DNA of 64,000 nt from CAYGZQ01 sp964354375 [NCBI: uncultured Planctomycetota bacterium] (GCA_964354375.1 CAYGZQ010000008.1:27239-91238), one strand, 5' to 3'. Numbered from the stretch's first letter, positions 34,081 to 44,900 are shown. The notes: generated by a model not told the origin, from the sequence alone. Made by a program: numbers and translations.

Positions 34081-34935
34081 TCATCCGATCACGGTCGCCT
34101 GGAGGCCCTTGATTTCCCCGTCACGCCTGTATGAATAAAAGAGATTGGGATTCTCGAAGGTGGAGAGCGCGCAGATGTCGATCCGGGTGGAGGGTACGCC
34201 CAGCGAGCCCAGTCGCATTGCGGCGAGTGCGGCGAGGTTTACCCGGTAGTGGTCCCTGCGTTTTCCGCGCACCCATCCAGGGACGCAATCGGGATCGTCC
34301 CGCCAGTCGCTCTCGGCGTAGCCCGCCGTCTCCAGAGCGGCGATCACCTCGTTGCCCACCTCGTAGTTGTTCACATCGATGGAAGGGCCGATGGCCCAGA
34401 GAAGGTCTTTGGGTTGGACGCCGAGCTCGGACTTGAACATTCTCACCGTATTGGCGGGGATATCCGCGGCGAGTCCGCGCCATCCTGCATGCACGACTCC
34501 GACAGCGCCGCTGTTGGGGTCATAGACGACGCAGGGAAGGCAGTCGGCCGTGGTTATGGCCAGAAAAACCGGCTTGCGTCCGAACGGCCTGATGATCGCG
34601 TCGCCCTCGCCCAGCACTCTGTACCTGAAACTGTCGACCTCGCTCACATCGCCGTTTGCCTCGTCGGGATCGACCACCCTCACTTCCCCGCCGTGCACCT
34701 GCTCATGGAGATAGCAGGTGTGTTTCGGCGTGAAGATGCGGTCGCGGAGCTTGACCCACCATTTGCAGGTATCGTTAATGGAATCGACGCGGAAGTTGGG
34801 GCCTTCGGCGCCCTGCGAGGCGGTTTTCGGTGGCGAGACCGACAGGCGTCGCGTGGTAAAGGCATGCTTGAGAGTGACGGGCAAAAGGTCGCTCTGAAGG
34901 ATCATTAGATCGCCGGCACGTCGATTGTGAAACAT
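34081..34935 (-). CDS. pgeF: Laccase-domain purine nucleoside phosphorylase (PgeF/YfiH)
   Basis: The protein has 284 residues. It has the metal-binding residues of the family: HEQVHGGEV, ITTADCLPCVVYD and GVVHAGWRGLA. Members phosphorolyse adenosine, inosine and methylthioadenosine, and older annotation calls them polyphenol oxidases. ATG 34935 is chosen for the GGAGAAG site just upstream; a longer form from 34995 has no ribosome site. It lies upstream of the efflux operon on the same strand and diverges from the phosphohexomutase gene. Phosphopentomutase (deoB), 2 kb away, could use its ribose-1-phosphate product. Confidence 0.88.
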   Translation of the reverse strand: MFHNRRAGDLMILQSDLLPVTLKHAFTTRRLSVSPPKTASQGAEGPNFRVDSINDTCKWWVKLRDRIFTPKHTCYLHEQVHGGEVRVVDPDEANGDVSEVDSFRYRVLGEGDAIIRPFGRKPVFLAITTADCLPCVVYDPNSGAVGVVHAGWRGLAADIPANTVRMFKSELGVQPKDLLWAIGPSIDVNNYEVGNEVIAALETAGYAESDWRDDPDCVPGWVRGKRRDHYRVNLAALAAMRLGSLGVPSTRIDICALSTFENPNLFYSYRRDGEIKGLQATVIG

Positions 34936-35084
34936 GCTGACTTCTCCGAGTCGTGGACAGGGTTCAGTGTAGCGCGGTTGCAGGATCGTTGCCACTCTCT
35001 CGATGGTTGTCCGGGAACGGGCATCCCGGGGCGAAATCGGCGTGTCTGTCCCCCCCAGTCGCTCTATGCTACAATCCGTGCATC

Positions 35085-36500
35085 ATGCAGAGCCAAACAC
35101 CTGCGGGAGCGTTTCCCGGGTACGTTTTTCGAGAGTACGACATCCGTGGAGTCGCGCTGGAGGGCTACGGACGCGAGGTTGAGCTGACGGACCGTTTCAC
35201 GGGGACGCTGGGGAGGGCGTTCGGGACAATGCTGCGAAGGGATCGGGCTACCGGCATGCCAAGAGTGGTCATGGGCCACGACGTGCGTCAGAGCGGAGTG
35301 CGGCTGTGCAAGGTGCTTTCGGAGGGTCTGAGATCCACGGGGGTCGAGGTAATCGGCATCGGGCAGGTGCCGACGCCGTGCACGTATTTCGCCGAGCAGG
35401 TGCTGGACGTGGACGGCGCGATCCAGGTCACCGGCAGCCATAACCCGGTCGAGATGAACGGCTTCAAGGTTCTGATCGGCGGAGCGGCTCTGTACGGCGA
35501 CCAGATCCAGGAGATTCATCGGGTCATGGAGGCCGGGGATTTTTCGAAAGGCTCGGCGTCGGAAAAAGAGATCGACTTCCTCCCGAGATACATAGAAAGG
35601 CTTGTTGCAGGATTCGAGGCGATGCAGGGGTTGAACCTTGTGGCGGACTGCGGGAACGGAACGAGCGGACCCGCGATCGGTCCCGCGCTGGAAAGACTCG
35701 GGGTCGACGCTACGATCCTGTTCCCGGAGCCCGATGGCACGTTCCCGAACCATCATCCGGACCCGACGGTCGCCAAGACTCTGGAGAGCTTGCAGGACAC
35801 AGTGAAGGAAAAGAAAGCCTGGCTCGGAGTGGCATTTGACGGCGACTCGGACAGGCTTGGCGCGGTCGACGGCACGGGACGGATACTCTGGGGCGATCAG
35901 CTTATGGTGCTTTTCGCCCGCGATATCCTCGCGAGACGTCCCGGCGCGACAATCGTGGGGGAGGTCAAGTGCTCGAAGGTCCTGTACGACGAGATCGCAA
36001 AAGCGGGTGGGAAGCCGGAGATGTACAGAACCGGTCACAGCCTGATAAAGAAACGCATGAAGGAGACCGGGGCGGCCCTGGCCGGCGAGATGAGCGGTCA
36101 CCTGTTCTTCCAGGACCGCTGGATGGGTTTCGATGACGCCAACTACGCGGCCCTGAGGCTGGCGGAGCTCTGCTGCCAGGCCGCATTGCCGCTGGAAGAG
36201 CTCGCGAAGGATATTCCCACGCTCGTTAGCACGCCGGAAATCCGCGTCGATGCTCCGGAAAACATCAAGTTCAAAATCGTGGAGAAGGTGCAGGATGCGT
36301 TCAGGAAGCGAAAGGGAATCGAGTTGATCGAGATCGACGGCGCGAGAGTGCAAACTGGGTACGGGTGGGGCCTCGTGAGGGCGTCGAATACCCAGGCGGT
36401 GCTCGTGCTGCGCTTTGAGGCCGATACCGAGGAGCATCTCAGGGAGATCCGCGCGATGGTGGAGGGCGAAGTTCAGAAGGCGCGGGATGCTCTCAGCTAG
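35085..36500 (+). CDS. Phosphomannomutase/phosphoglucomutase
   Basis: The protein has 471 residues. It is an alpha-D-phosphohexomutase with FREYDIRG at the start, phospho-Ser118 in VTGSHNP, the metal loop D252-G-D-S-D-R, the sugar-binding GEMSGHLFF and a C-terminal phosphate-binding RASNTQAVLVLRFEA. It interconverts hexose 6- and 1-phosphates for nucleotide-sugar and polysaccharide synthesis. ATG 35085 was chosen because the preceding frame has no family similarity. It is followed within 17 bp by deoB and then the Lpt genes, consistent with envelope-sugar supply. Confidence 0.93.
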   Translation: MQSQTPAGAFPGYVFREYDIRGVALEGYGREVELTDRFTGTLGRAFGTMLRRDRATGMPRVVMGHDVRQSGVRLCKVLSEGLRSTGVEVIGIGQVPTPCTYFAEQVLDVDGAIQVTGSHNPVEMNGFKVLIGGAALYGDQIQEIHRVMEAGDFSKGSASEKEIDFLPRYIERLVAGFEAMQGLNLVADCGNGTSGPAIGPALERLGVDATILFPEPDGTFPNHHPDPTVAKTLESLQDTVKEKKAWLGVAFDGDSDRLGAVDGTGRILWGDQLMVLFARDILARRPGATIVGEVKCSKVLYDEIAKAGGKPEMYRTGHSLIKKRMKETGAALAGEMSGHLFFQDRWMGFDDANYAALRLAELCCQAALPLEELAKDIPTLVSTPEIRVDAPENIKFKIVEKVQDAFRKRKGIELIEIDGARVQTGYGWGLVRASNTQAVLVLRFEADTEEHLREIRAMVEGEVQKARDALS

Positions 36501-36517
36501 ACCGGCCGTCACGCGAT

Positions 36518-37711
36518 ATGGTCTCACCCATTCAAGATACACTCAGGGCGCACTTGATAATCCTCGACGGTGTCGGGATCGGCGCGCTTCCGGACGCCGC
36601 CGAGTACGGTGACGAGGGCTCAAACACGCTCGGCAATATCGCGAACGCGGTCGGCGGACTGAACCTGCCCACGTTGCAGAGCCTCGGGCTCGGGAATATA
36701 GCTCCCCTTGCGGGCGTTGAGCCCGCGGAATGTCCCCTGTTTTCCTACGGGAAAATGGCGGAGAAAAGCAGGGGCAAAGACTCTACCGTGGGGCACTGGG
36801 AGCTTGCCGGACTTGTCGCGCCATTCGCGTTCCCGACATTTCCCAACGGCTTTCCTCCCGAGGTAATCGAGGAGTTCTCAAAGGAGATCGGGCGAGGAAT
36901 CCTGGGAAATGTACCCGCATCCGGGACCGAGATCATCGAGCGGCTCGGCCCGGAGCACATGCGGACCGGAAAACCGATCGTGTACACGTCGGCCGACAGC
37001 GTTTTCCAGGTCGCATGCCATACCGGTGTCGTGCCGCTGGAAACGCTCTACAAATGGTGCGAGATCGCCCGCAGGATTCTCATGCCGCCGGGACCGACGG
37101 TCGGAAGGGTGATAGCCCGTCCTTTCATCGGCGAGCCGGGGAAATTCGTCCGCACGTACGACCGCAAGGACTACAATGTCGACCCTCCGGTAAAAACAGT
37201 TCTTGACTGCATCAAGGCTTCGGGCAGGGAGGTAATCTCCGTCGGCAAGGTGGATACCCTCTTCAATGGTCACGGGTTCACCAGAATCGAGCACTATGCC
37301 GGCAATCCCGAAGGCATGAGAAAGGCGCTGGAGATCGCGAAGGAAGAATGGACCGGATTGATGTTCTTCAACCTCATCGATTTCGACCAGACCTGGGGAC
37401 ATCGCAACAATGTCGACGGCTTCTACGGGGGGCTGAAGGATTTCGATGGATGGCTTCCGGATTTTCTATCGATCCTGAAGCCGAGCGATCTTGTCGTCAT
37501 TACCGCAGACCACGGGAACGATCCGACAAGTCAGTCGACCGATCATGCCCGCGAGTACGTGCCTCTGCTCGCCTATCATCCGCTGATGCTGCGAGGAAGG
37601 AATCTGGGCCTGCGGGAGAGCTTTGCCGATGTCGGAAAGACAATCGCGCATTATTTCAATCTCGGCGAACCGGATTGTGATATCGTAGGGAAGAGTTTTC
37701 TCGTCCGATGA
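36518..37711 (+). CDS. deoB: Phosphopentomutase
   Basis: The protein has 397 residues, as expected for DeoB. It is an alkaline-phosphatase-superfamily enzyme with N-terminal metal ligands in LDGVGIGALPDA, the conserved KDSTVGHWELAG, and C-terminal VVITADHGNDPTSQSTDHAREYVPLL split here as VVITADHGNDP and DHAREYVPLL. It interconverts (deoxy)ribose 1- and 5-phosphates in nucleoside salvage. Its stop overlaps the next start (ATGA), coupling a nucleoside enzyme to the lipopolysaccharide transport genes. Confidence 0.96.
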   Translation: MVSPIQDTLRAHLIILDGVGIGALPDAAEYGDEGSNTLGNIANAVGGLNLPTLQSLGLGNIAPLAGVEPAECPLFSYGKMAEKSRGKDSTVGHWELAGLVAPFAFPTFPNGFPPEVIEEFSKEIGRGILGNVPASGTEIIERLGPEHMRTGKPIVYTSADSVFQVACHTGVVPLETLYKWCEIARRILMPPGPTVGRVIARPFIGEPGKFVRTYDRKDYNVDPPVKTVLDCIKASGREVISVGKVDTLFNGHGFTRIEHYAGNPEGMRKALEIAKEEWTGLMFFNLIDFDQTWGHRNNVDGFYGGLKDFDGWLPDFLSILKPSDLVVITADHGNDPTSQSTDHAREYVPLLAYHPLMLRGRNLGLRESFADVGKTIAHYFNLGEPDCDIVGKSFLVR

Positions 37712-38715
37712 GACTCTGGACACGAATCGCGTCACTTACATTATGGATAGCGGCGACGGCGCTCGCGGCCTCCAGCGCAGCTTTCGCCCAGGACGGCGCG
37801 ACTCTGAAAGCGTCCAGTCTTGTTCTGCAGGAATCGGAGAACGGAGCGATCCTGACGCTGCAGGGGCCTATCGAGGTCACGTTCTCCGGGGACACGCTGG
37901 GTGCGGACTCGGCGGTGGTCACGCTCGGAGAGGACCTGGCGACGCTCGAGAACGCCATTGTCAGAATCGAGCTCAAGGGGGGAGTCCGGTATTCCGGAAG
38001 GGACGGCGAAACGGGACAGGCGGGTGCGGCGACCTATTTCGCCCGCGAGCACAGGGTTCTGCTGGAGGGCGGCGCTCGTTTCAGTCGGGGAGATCTGCAG
38101 GTTGCAGCGGGGACGGTCGACTACTCGTTCGCTTCCCGGCTGGTGAGTTTCAGGAACGGCGGCGACATGAGCAAGGGGGACATCTCCGCCTTGGCGGATT
38201 CGGGCGAATACGATCTGAACACTGAAGTCGGCAGCCTTTCTGGAGGGGTAACGGTCCGGCACAAACTGGGCAAGAGGCTTTTCGGCGATGAGGTCGTTGA
38301 TGAAGTGGTCTTGAAGGCTGACGCGCTGGCGATATTGGTCGCTGCGGGCGAGGTGAAAACGCCCGAAGGTCCGCTTTCCGGGAGAACCACGGTGAAAGCC
38401 GGAGAATTCACGCTGGAGGCGGACTCGATCCTGTTTCAGGTCGACGATGCGGGCGTCAGCCGGGTGACGGCCGAGGGCAGCGTGGATTTGACCGGTCCCC
38501 AAATGCAGTACCTGAGAGCCGACAGCCTGTCTTTCTCCAACGAAGACAGGGTGTTGAACGCGGACGGAAACGTCGAGTTCTCCGTGATGGGCCAGGAGGG
38601 GAAGGCGGAATCGATCGAGGTGAACTTTGCGTCCGGGTGGTCGATCAGACTTGTTGGCGGAAGCGTGGACGGCAGCGTGGATGAATCGGTTCTTGAGGGA
38701 GGGGCAGGCCGGTAG
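37708..38715 (+). CDS. OstA/LptA-like periplasmic LPS transport protein
   Basis: The protein has 335 residues. A signal peptide is cleaved near AAFAQD (about 27). The remainder consists of short alternating beta strands with phrases such as GPIEVTFSGDTLGADSAVV, ADGNVEFSVMGQEGKAES and LTGPQMQYLRADSLSFSN, typical of the OstA/LptA/LptC beta-jellyroll. It is about twice the length of LptA, suggesting two jellyroll segments or an LptC-LptA fusion. LptB, a methyltransferase and LptF/G follow, supporting a role in lipopolysaccharide export. Confidence 0.78.
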   Translation: MRLWTRIASLTLWIAATALAASSAAFAQDGATLKASSLVLQESENGAILTLQGPIEVTFSGDTLGADSAVVTLGEDLATLENAIVRIELKGGVRYSGRDGETGQAGAATYFAREHRVLLEGGARFSRGDLQVAAGTVDYSFASRLVSFRNGGDMSKGDISALADSGEYDLNTEVGSLSGGVTVRHKLGKRLFGDEVVDEVVLKADALAILVAAGEVKTPEGPLSGRTTVKAGEFTLEADSILFQVDDAGVSRVTAEGSVDLTGPQMQYLRADSLSFSNEDRVLNADGNVEFSVMGQEGKAESIEVNFASGWSIRLVGGSVDGSVDESVLEGGAGR

Positions 38716-38794
38716 AATCGCCATATGGAATCTTGAAACCGAGCATGCACCCTTGGCGATTGTGGGATACAATCAAGCGGGCGAGCCCAAGCAT

Positions 38795-39766
38795 ATGAAT
38801 GAGACCAACGAAAACGACCTGGTCGTCGATGAGTCCAAGGCGCGGGAGCAGGATTTTTCCACGACCGTTGCTGCGATGACGGACTCGGGCACGCACTTGA
38901 TTCCGGAACACACCGGGCTCATCAAGCACATCGAGCTCAGGGAAGGGATGAAGAGCCTCGAGGCCTTCGATCTCGTCAAGATATACCGGCGTCGTCGCGT
39001 GGTAGATGATGTCGACCTGAGGGTCACCGAGGGGAAAATCGTCGGGCTTCTGGGTCCCAACGGAGCAGGGAAAACCACGAGTTTCTACATGATGGTGGGG
39101 CTGATAAGGCCGAACCGGGGTCGGATATTTCTGAACGGGAGGGAGATCACCAGACTGCCGATCTACCAGCGTGCGAGGCTGGGTCTGGGCTATCTCGCAC
39201 AGGAGCCGTCCATTTTCAGGAAGCTCACTGTGGAAGAGAACGTGCTCCTTATCCTCGAAGCGCTGGGCTTTCCGTACAGGGACAGAATGGAGCGGATGGA
39301 GAATATCCTGTCTGAGCTCGACCTGACTCATCTCAGGCGGTCGATAGGGAACACATTGTCGGGAGGCGAGCGGCGCAGGTGCGAGATTGCGCGAGCGCTG
39401 GCGGGGTCGCCGGATTTCCTGCTTCTGGACGAGCCGTTCACGGGTGTAGACCCGATAGCCATTCAGGATATCCAGCGCATCATCATGATGCTGGTCAAGA
39501 AAGGGATCGGGATTCTTGTCACGGATCACTCAGTGAGAGACATTCTCGCGGTCAGCGACTGGGTGTATATCATGCACCAGGGAAAAATCCTCCAGTCGGG
39601 GACGTCGAGAGAGATTGCCGACAGCGAGATCGCCAGGAAGTACTATCTCGGTGAACGATTCAGGGCTGATGCCAGCCTGTACACGATACTGGATGATTTC
39701 AAGGGGGACCCCGGGAGAGGGGAGGCTGGTCATGACGGTAATGAACACGGACATAATGTGGAGTGA
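38795..39766 (+). CDS. lptB: LPS export ATPase LptB with N-terminal extension
   Basis: The protein has 323 residues. The catalytic part, from about residue 53 (KSLEAFDLVKIYRRRRVVDD), has Walker A GPNGAGKTT, the LptB-specific YLAQEPSIFRKLTVEEN, signature LSGGERRRCEIARAL, Walker B FLLLDEPFTGVDP and H-loop VTDHSVRD. LptB powers LPS extraction with LptF/G. The usual length is about 240. Here about 52 acidic residues precede the domain and about 30 follow it. An ATG at 38948 with AGGGAAGGG close upstream is an alternative start that removes the extension. The end overlaps the next gene by 35 bp. Confidence 0.92.
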   Translation: MNETNENDLVVDESKAREQDFSTTVAAMTDSGTHLIPEHTGLIKHIELREGMKSLEAFDLVKIYRRRRVVDDVDLRVTEGKIVGLLGPNGAGKTTSFYMMVGLIRPNRGRIFLNGREITRLPIYQRARLGLGYLAQEPSIFRKLTVEENVLLILEALGFPYRDRMERMENILSELDLTHLRRSIGNTLSGGERRRCEIARALAGSPDFLLLDEPFTGVDPIAIQDIQRIIMMLVKKGIGILVTDHSVRDILAVSDWVYIMHQGKILQSGTSREIADSEIARKYYLGERFRADASLYTILDDFKGDPGRGEAGHDGNEHGHNVE

Positions 39767-40523
39767 CCCGGAGATTCGTGCGTTTCGTAAGGGCACGGTT
39801 CTCGATCACAGGGAAGAGGCCGACATCGCGCGGATAATCGAGGTCGTCGATCCATCGCCCGATAACGTCGCGCTCGACCTGGGCACGGGGCTGGGCTTTG
39901 TCGCGCGGGCGCTGGCGCCTCGCGTGAAGAAGGTGGACGCGCTCGATCCCGACGGGGAGATGCTGGAGGAGGCCCGCAGTCTTACCGCCGCCGAAGGGAT
40001 CGGCAACATCGATTTTATCCAGGGCGACATGTCCGCGCTGCGGTGCGAGAAGGAGTGTTACGACATTGTCACGGCGCGGCTCGCGATGAGGCATCTTAAC
40101 GACGGCGGTGGTTTCGTCAGGGAGACGCATCGGGTTTTGAAGCCTTCCGGAACCTTTGTACTTGTGGACTCCCTTGCCCCGCCCCACTCGGAGCTCGCTG
40201 CGTTTCTGAAGAACCTTTTTCATTACCATGACCGGTCGCACGTGAAAAGCTATACGCTGGCGGAACTGGAGACTCTCCTGGAACGAGACGATTTCGAGAT
40301 AGACCTCATCGAGATTTATCCCAAGGAGCATAACTTCGAGACCTGGGCGAAAAAGCATGGGGCCGACCACGACAACGTGAGGATGATCGCGAAGATGCTC
40401 CAGAGCACAAGCGAGCGCGCGAGGCGTCATTTCCGCGTGGTGGAAGAAGCCGGCAAGCTCGTGTCGTTCGTGACCTGGATGATTCTTGTAAGGGCCAGAC
40501 CCGCAAGGCTGCGTCAGACCTGA
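39732..40523 (+). CDS. Class I SAM-dependent methyltransferase
   Basis: The protein has 263 residues from ATG 39732, which has GGGAGG 7 nt upstream. SAM-binding motif I is VALDLGTGLGFVARALAP, then DALDPDGEM (motif II acidic residue), DFIQGDMSALR and FVLVDSLAPP, as in Methyltransf_11/UbiE-type enzymes. It overlaps lptB by 35 bp and lies 14 bp before the LptF/G gene, so it belongs to the LPS export operon. The substrate could be a small molecule, a quinone or an envelope lipid; nothing in the sequence decides. Confidence 0.82.
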   Translation: MTVMNTDIMWSDPEIRAFRKGTVLDHREEADIARIIEVVDPSPDNVALDLGTGLGFVARALAPRVKKVDALDPDGEMLEEARSLTAAEGIGNIDFIQGDMSALRCEKECYDIVTARLAMRHLNDGGGFVRETHRVLKPSGTFVLVDSLAPPHSELAAFLKNLFHYHDRSHVKSYTLAELETLLERDDFEIDLIEIYPKEHNFETWAKKHGADHDNVRMIAKMLQSTSERARRHFRVVEEAGKLVSFVTWMILVRARPARLRQT

Positions 40524-40537
40524 TCGGATTCTTTCGC

Positions 40538-41713
40538 ATGAACCGTTTTCTGCTGAGGAAAATCGATCTCCTCGTTCTGGGGGAGTTTATCCCGCTTTTC
40601 GTGGCCGGAGTGGCGGGGTTTACCCTTCTGATGGTGGCAGCGCTTTTGTTTCGGGACATGGTCAAGTATGTCACGGACTATCATCTGTCGCTCGGACAGG
40701 TCGGCGTGTACTTCGTTCTGGCTCTGCCCCAGATAGTGGCGTACACACTCCCCATGGCGATCCTTTTCGCGGGACTTCTAGCCTTCGGGCGTCTTAGCGA
40801 ATCCAGCCAGATCACCGCGGTACGGGCCGGTGGAGTGGGGTTTCTGAGAATCGTGTTTCCCGCTCTGGTCTTTGCGTGGTTCGTGGTCCTGGGCATGTTT
40901 CTTTTGAATGAGAAGGTGGCGCCGCAGTCGACCAAGGCCGCCAAGCAGTTCATTCGGAGCAGTCTGATCGATCGCGGCCTCAGCGACCAGGAGACCAACA
41001 TCTCCTACATGGATCAGGACGCGGGATGGCTGTTTGCCGCGGCAAGCGGCGAGGGGAATGTGTTCAAGGACGTGAAATGGTGGGACTTCTCCCGTCCGGG
41101 GGAGATCACTCTCTACACTGCGGACGAAGGCGTGTGGTCGATGGGTAGCTGGGAATTCCACAATGCGAGGGTGATTAACCTGAGCATCGGGAAAAACGGA
41201 GATGTAGGCAAGGCGGTGACGCAAGGCGAGGAAGGTCTGGAAAATCTCGCCGAGAAGGGGAATGTTGTCCGATCAATGGTCACGTCGAAGCTCGAGATGA
41301 AGATCGCCCGGACTCCGTCGGATATCCTCAATGAGGGCAACCGCGACCCGCAGGAGATGAGTCTCGGGGAACTGAAAGCGTATATCGCATCGCCTGCAGC
41401 GCAGAAGCGGTCCGCGGAGTACATACGGAAAATCGAGGGGACGTACTATTTCAAGATAGCCGCGCCTTTCGCGAGCATAATCTTCACTCTCATCGCGGCC
41501 CCGCTGGGACTCACGCCGCAGCGGTCGAGCAGCACGATGGGGGTCGGGCTCTCCATGCTCCTGGTCTTCGCGTACTACCTGCTTTCGGCGTTCTCGGTGA
41601 AGATTGCCGAGGGCGGTGTCCTTCCGCCGGTCGCCGCTGCGTGGCTGCCGAACGCAGTATTCCTCGTCGCAGGGATCTTCCTCAACGCGCGGTTCTATAT
41701 GAAAAGCGCCTGA
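40538..41713 (+). CDS. LptF/LptG family permease
   Basis: The protein has 391 residues with six membrane spans in two groups of three around a periplasmic beta-rich domain. The opening LLRKIDLLVLGEFIPLFVAG, then LPMAILFAGLLAFGRLSESSQ, are typical of YjgP/YjgQ proteins, and the end carries APLGLTPQRSSSTMG. LptF and LptG form the inner-membrane part of the LPS bridge. Only one copy is in the window, so the partner is elsewhere or the protein is a homodimer. It ends the Lpt operon. Confidence 0.93.
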   Translation: MNRFLLRKIDLLVLGEFIPLFVAGVAGFTLLMVAALLFRDMVKYVTDYHLSLGQVGVYFVLALPQIVAYTLPMAILFAGLLAFGRLSESSQITAVRAGGVGFLRIVFPALVFAWFVVLGMFLLNEKVAPQSTKAAKQFIRSSLIDRGLSDQETNISYMDQDAGWLFAAASGEGNVFKDVKWWDFSRPGEITLYTADEGVWSMGSWEFHNARVINLSIGKNGDVGKAVTQGEEGLENLAEKGNVVRSMVTSKLEMKIARTPSDILNEGNRDPQEMSLGELKAYIASPAAQKRSAEYIRKIEGTYYFKIAAPFASIIFTLIAAPLGLTPQRSSSTMGVGLSMLLVFAYYLLSAFSVKIAEGGVLPPVAAAWLPNAVFLVAGIFLNARFYMKSA

Positions 41714-41740
41714 CGCAAATTCCCGTCTCCTCTTTTTCTT

Positions 41741-41818
41741 CTCTTCCTGGTGCCCCTGGTGCCTTGGTGGTTATCCTCCTAAGAGTTTAACCACGAAGGC
41801 ACCAAGGACACCAAGAAA
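41741..41818. repeat. Inverted repeat containing GGCACCAAGGACACCAAG
   Basis: The left arm (41741-41772, TGGTGCCCCTGGTGCCTTGG) and right arm (41789-41818, CCACGAAGGCACCAAGGAC) are imperfect complements. Similar short inverted repeats with this motif are scattered in intergenic DNA of many bacteria. It may terminate the Lpt operon. Confidence 0.6.
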
Positions 41819-41936
41819 CACGAAGGGGGCATGGATTCTGCATTCCGGAGATTGGCGATTCGATAGATTCTCCTCTATAATTGGATCGTCGTATTCCAGG
41901 TTGTAGCCCACATACACGCAATTGAGAGGTCGCGCC

Positions 41937-44900
41937 ATGCGCTGGACACATTCACTGACCACACTGATTCTGAGCGGAATGATCCTTGCGGGATGCATCG
42001 GCACGGGCGGAGCTCCCTCCGAGCCGCCGCTTGCCGGCAAAGATGTCACCGCAGGGGAATCGTCCGATAACCGGACGACATGGGGCCTCTACGATGTCGC
42101 TCTGGACACTGAGAGTGGGACGATCGAGGCGGTCCCGCTCAGGACCGCCATGATGCGGGTCAATGTCAATCACCTCATGGAGCTCAGCGGCCCGAAGCAT
42201 CTCAAATTCGAGAACATGGACCTTTCGGAGTTCCTTACCCAGGGACGAATCCAGTTGGATGTCGGCCTCGAGCATCCGTTCCCCGGACTCGATCAGTACA
42301 CGGGCTTTGACGTGTACGGGGTGTTCATGCACAAGGGGAGCGGCTCGCTTTCGTACGACGGACTGAGTTATCCGGTCGCGGGCGAAGATGCGGTGCTGAT
42401 GAACGCGGACGGGTACACGCGATGGTTCAACATGCCCGAGTTCACTGCGCTGAACATATTCGGCTACACTCCCGGAGCAGCGGGAACGAGCGGGTTCGGT
42501 CCGACCGCAACGCTCAACGGTTACAGGGTCTTCGGGGACGGACTGGAGAAGAACGAAGACGTGTTCGATTTTCTCGAAACCGCTTATGACTTCGAAAACC
42601 GCATGATGTTCCGTCCCGGAAGCACCAATTGGCGGCACTACGATCTGAGATTCCCCATGGTCGGAGGCAACCCGGTGTTGAGGTTCCAGTACGCGGTCCA
42701 CGCGAGCTGGAATACGCCAGATCCCTCGCCGCCGCTGCAGGTGCCGGAAGATTTTCCGCTGAACGCGAACATCTATGAGGCGAATCTCCTGAATTGCGTT
42801 GCCGACGATACTCTTTGGTTCGAGGGACCGGGCGATTGGGGCGGCGACCTGGTTCTCGGCATCGACATTTTCGACTGGCAGGGCGCGCTTGGAAACCCGT
42901 CTGGAATACCCGGCGAGATCGGGGACATCAAAGTCGCGGGCAACTTCATTCCCGCGACATGGACCGGCGGATGGTCGGTTGTCGGCGGCGATTCGCATTA
43001 CTCGACCGTGCAGGTGGAGGTGCCGGAGGCGAATCTGAATCTCACGAGCGTCGAGGGCAATGAATGCTGGGTGATTGTCGAGAGCCTAAGTCCGGCCGAC
43101 TATGCAGACGACGGGCTGATACCGTCCGGGAAATACCCCGCGAACGCCACTCTGGCTGCGTTCGCCCGAGTGAGTGTTCCTGTCGGACCCAAGCCGCAGC
43201 AGGGAATCCATCTGACCGATGTCACGCTTCCGGGATGGCCTGCGATTCTGCAGGATGTCTGGGTGGATGGCGACCTGGCATACGCCGTGGGATACGCGGG
43301 GCTGATAATCTTCGATGTCAGCGGGTCGGGCGATCCGGTCTATGTCGGCGGTTACAACCTGTGGGGATCCGGGAACGAGGTCCAGGTGAAGGACGGATGG
43401 TGCTATGTCGCGGATGGACAATCGGGACTTCACGTGCTCGATGTGACCGATCCGTCCGATCCTGTCGATGTCGGCCTGTACGTCGGTACAAGCGCCGAAG
43501 GCGTGTTTGTCACCGACGACGGATATTGCTATCTGGCGGACGGAAAGGGGGGTCTGAAAATCCTTGATGTCGGAGGCGGAACGCAGGGAGGTTCTCCCGG
43601 GAATCCCAAGCTCGAGGGCCAGTTGCCGGTGGGTTACTCAGCGGTCGATGTTTTCGTGGACAAGGGTCTTGCCCATGTTATCGATCAGGAGACGTCGTTC
43701 CTGATTGTCGATGTCGGCGGCGGGTCGCAGGGCGGATCGCCCTCGAACCCCGTTCTCGAGGCGACCCTTCCGATGATCAATAACGGGAAGGAGGTCTTTG
43801 TGTCGGGGAACTACGCGTATGTCGGAGATAATCAGGCTCCCGACTGCGTGATACGCACGGTGGATATCTCAGTGCCTTCATCGCCGGTGATAGTCGATAC
43901 TGATTTCCTTATGGGCAATAGCGTCTACGATGTCTGGGTCGACTCAGGCAAGCTCTATGTGGCGGCATTCTATGACGGCATGGTGATCTTCAGTCTCGAC
44001 GCTCCCGGCGATCCGGCATACATAGGGGGATTTTACGAATCCAACATTCTTATGACCGGCATCTTCGCGTCGGGGGATTCCGCGTATACGTCCTGCGATA
44101 ACTGGGGTCTCGAAAAATTCGATGTGAGCTCGCCGACCCAACCTGGGTTCGTGGGCAGGTACTACACGCCGTGCAACCCATACGATGCGGACGTTGATGG
44201 GGGGTATGTCTACCTGGCGGATGACGGCATGGGTTTGGAGGTCGTCGATATCGGGGGCGGTGGGGCTGATCCCGAGCAGCCGCTGATGATTTCGAGATGG
44301 ACCACCTGCAGAGACGGTCGAGGCGTGTTCGTTGAGGATGGATACGCGTATCTCGGGGGCGGCTGGTACGGCGACGGCGATCTCTACATCGTCGATATCG
44401 GCGCGTCGCTCGGATCCCCCACCAACCCGGTGGGAGTGGGCTATTACGCCTCCGATTGTACGTACGGCCTGCAGAAGATGGGGGCGTATCTCTACGCCGC
44501 GTCGTACGAGAGCGGTCTGAAAATTTACGACGTTGACGGCGGAGCACTCGGCGGATCGCCGTCCAATCCCAAGTTCGTGACATCGTACGGTACGAACACG
44601 GCCTGGGAGGTCTGGGCCGAGAACGGCTATGTATACCTTGCGGACGGTCACAATCTCGGGTCGAATCTGTACGTGTTCGATGTCGGGGGCGGAACCGGAT
44701 CGCCGACTTCGCCGATCGTGGCGGACAAATACGAAACGTCCCCGTCGCATGTCTACGATGTCAACGTGGTAGACGGCTACGCGTACTGCGCAGTGGGAAA
44801 CGCGGGATTGGGCAGCGGCCTCAGGGTTTTCGACGTGGGAGCGTCGATCGGCGCGCCCGATGACATCCAGTTTGTCGGTGAATACGAGACTGACCAGATG

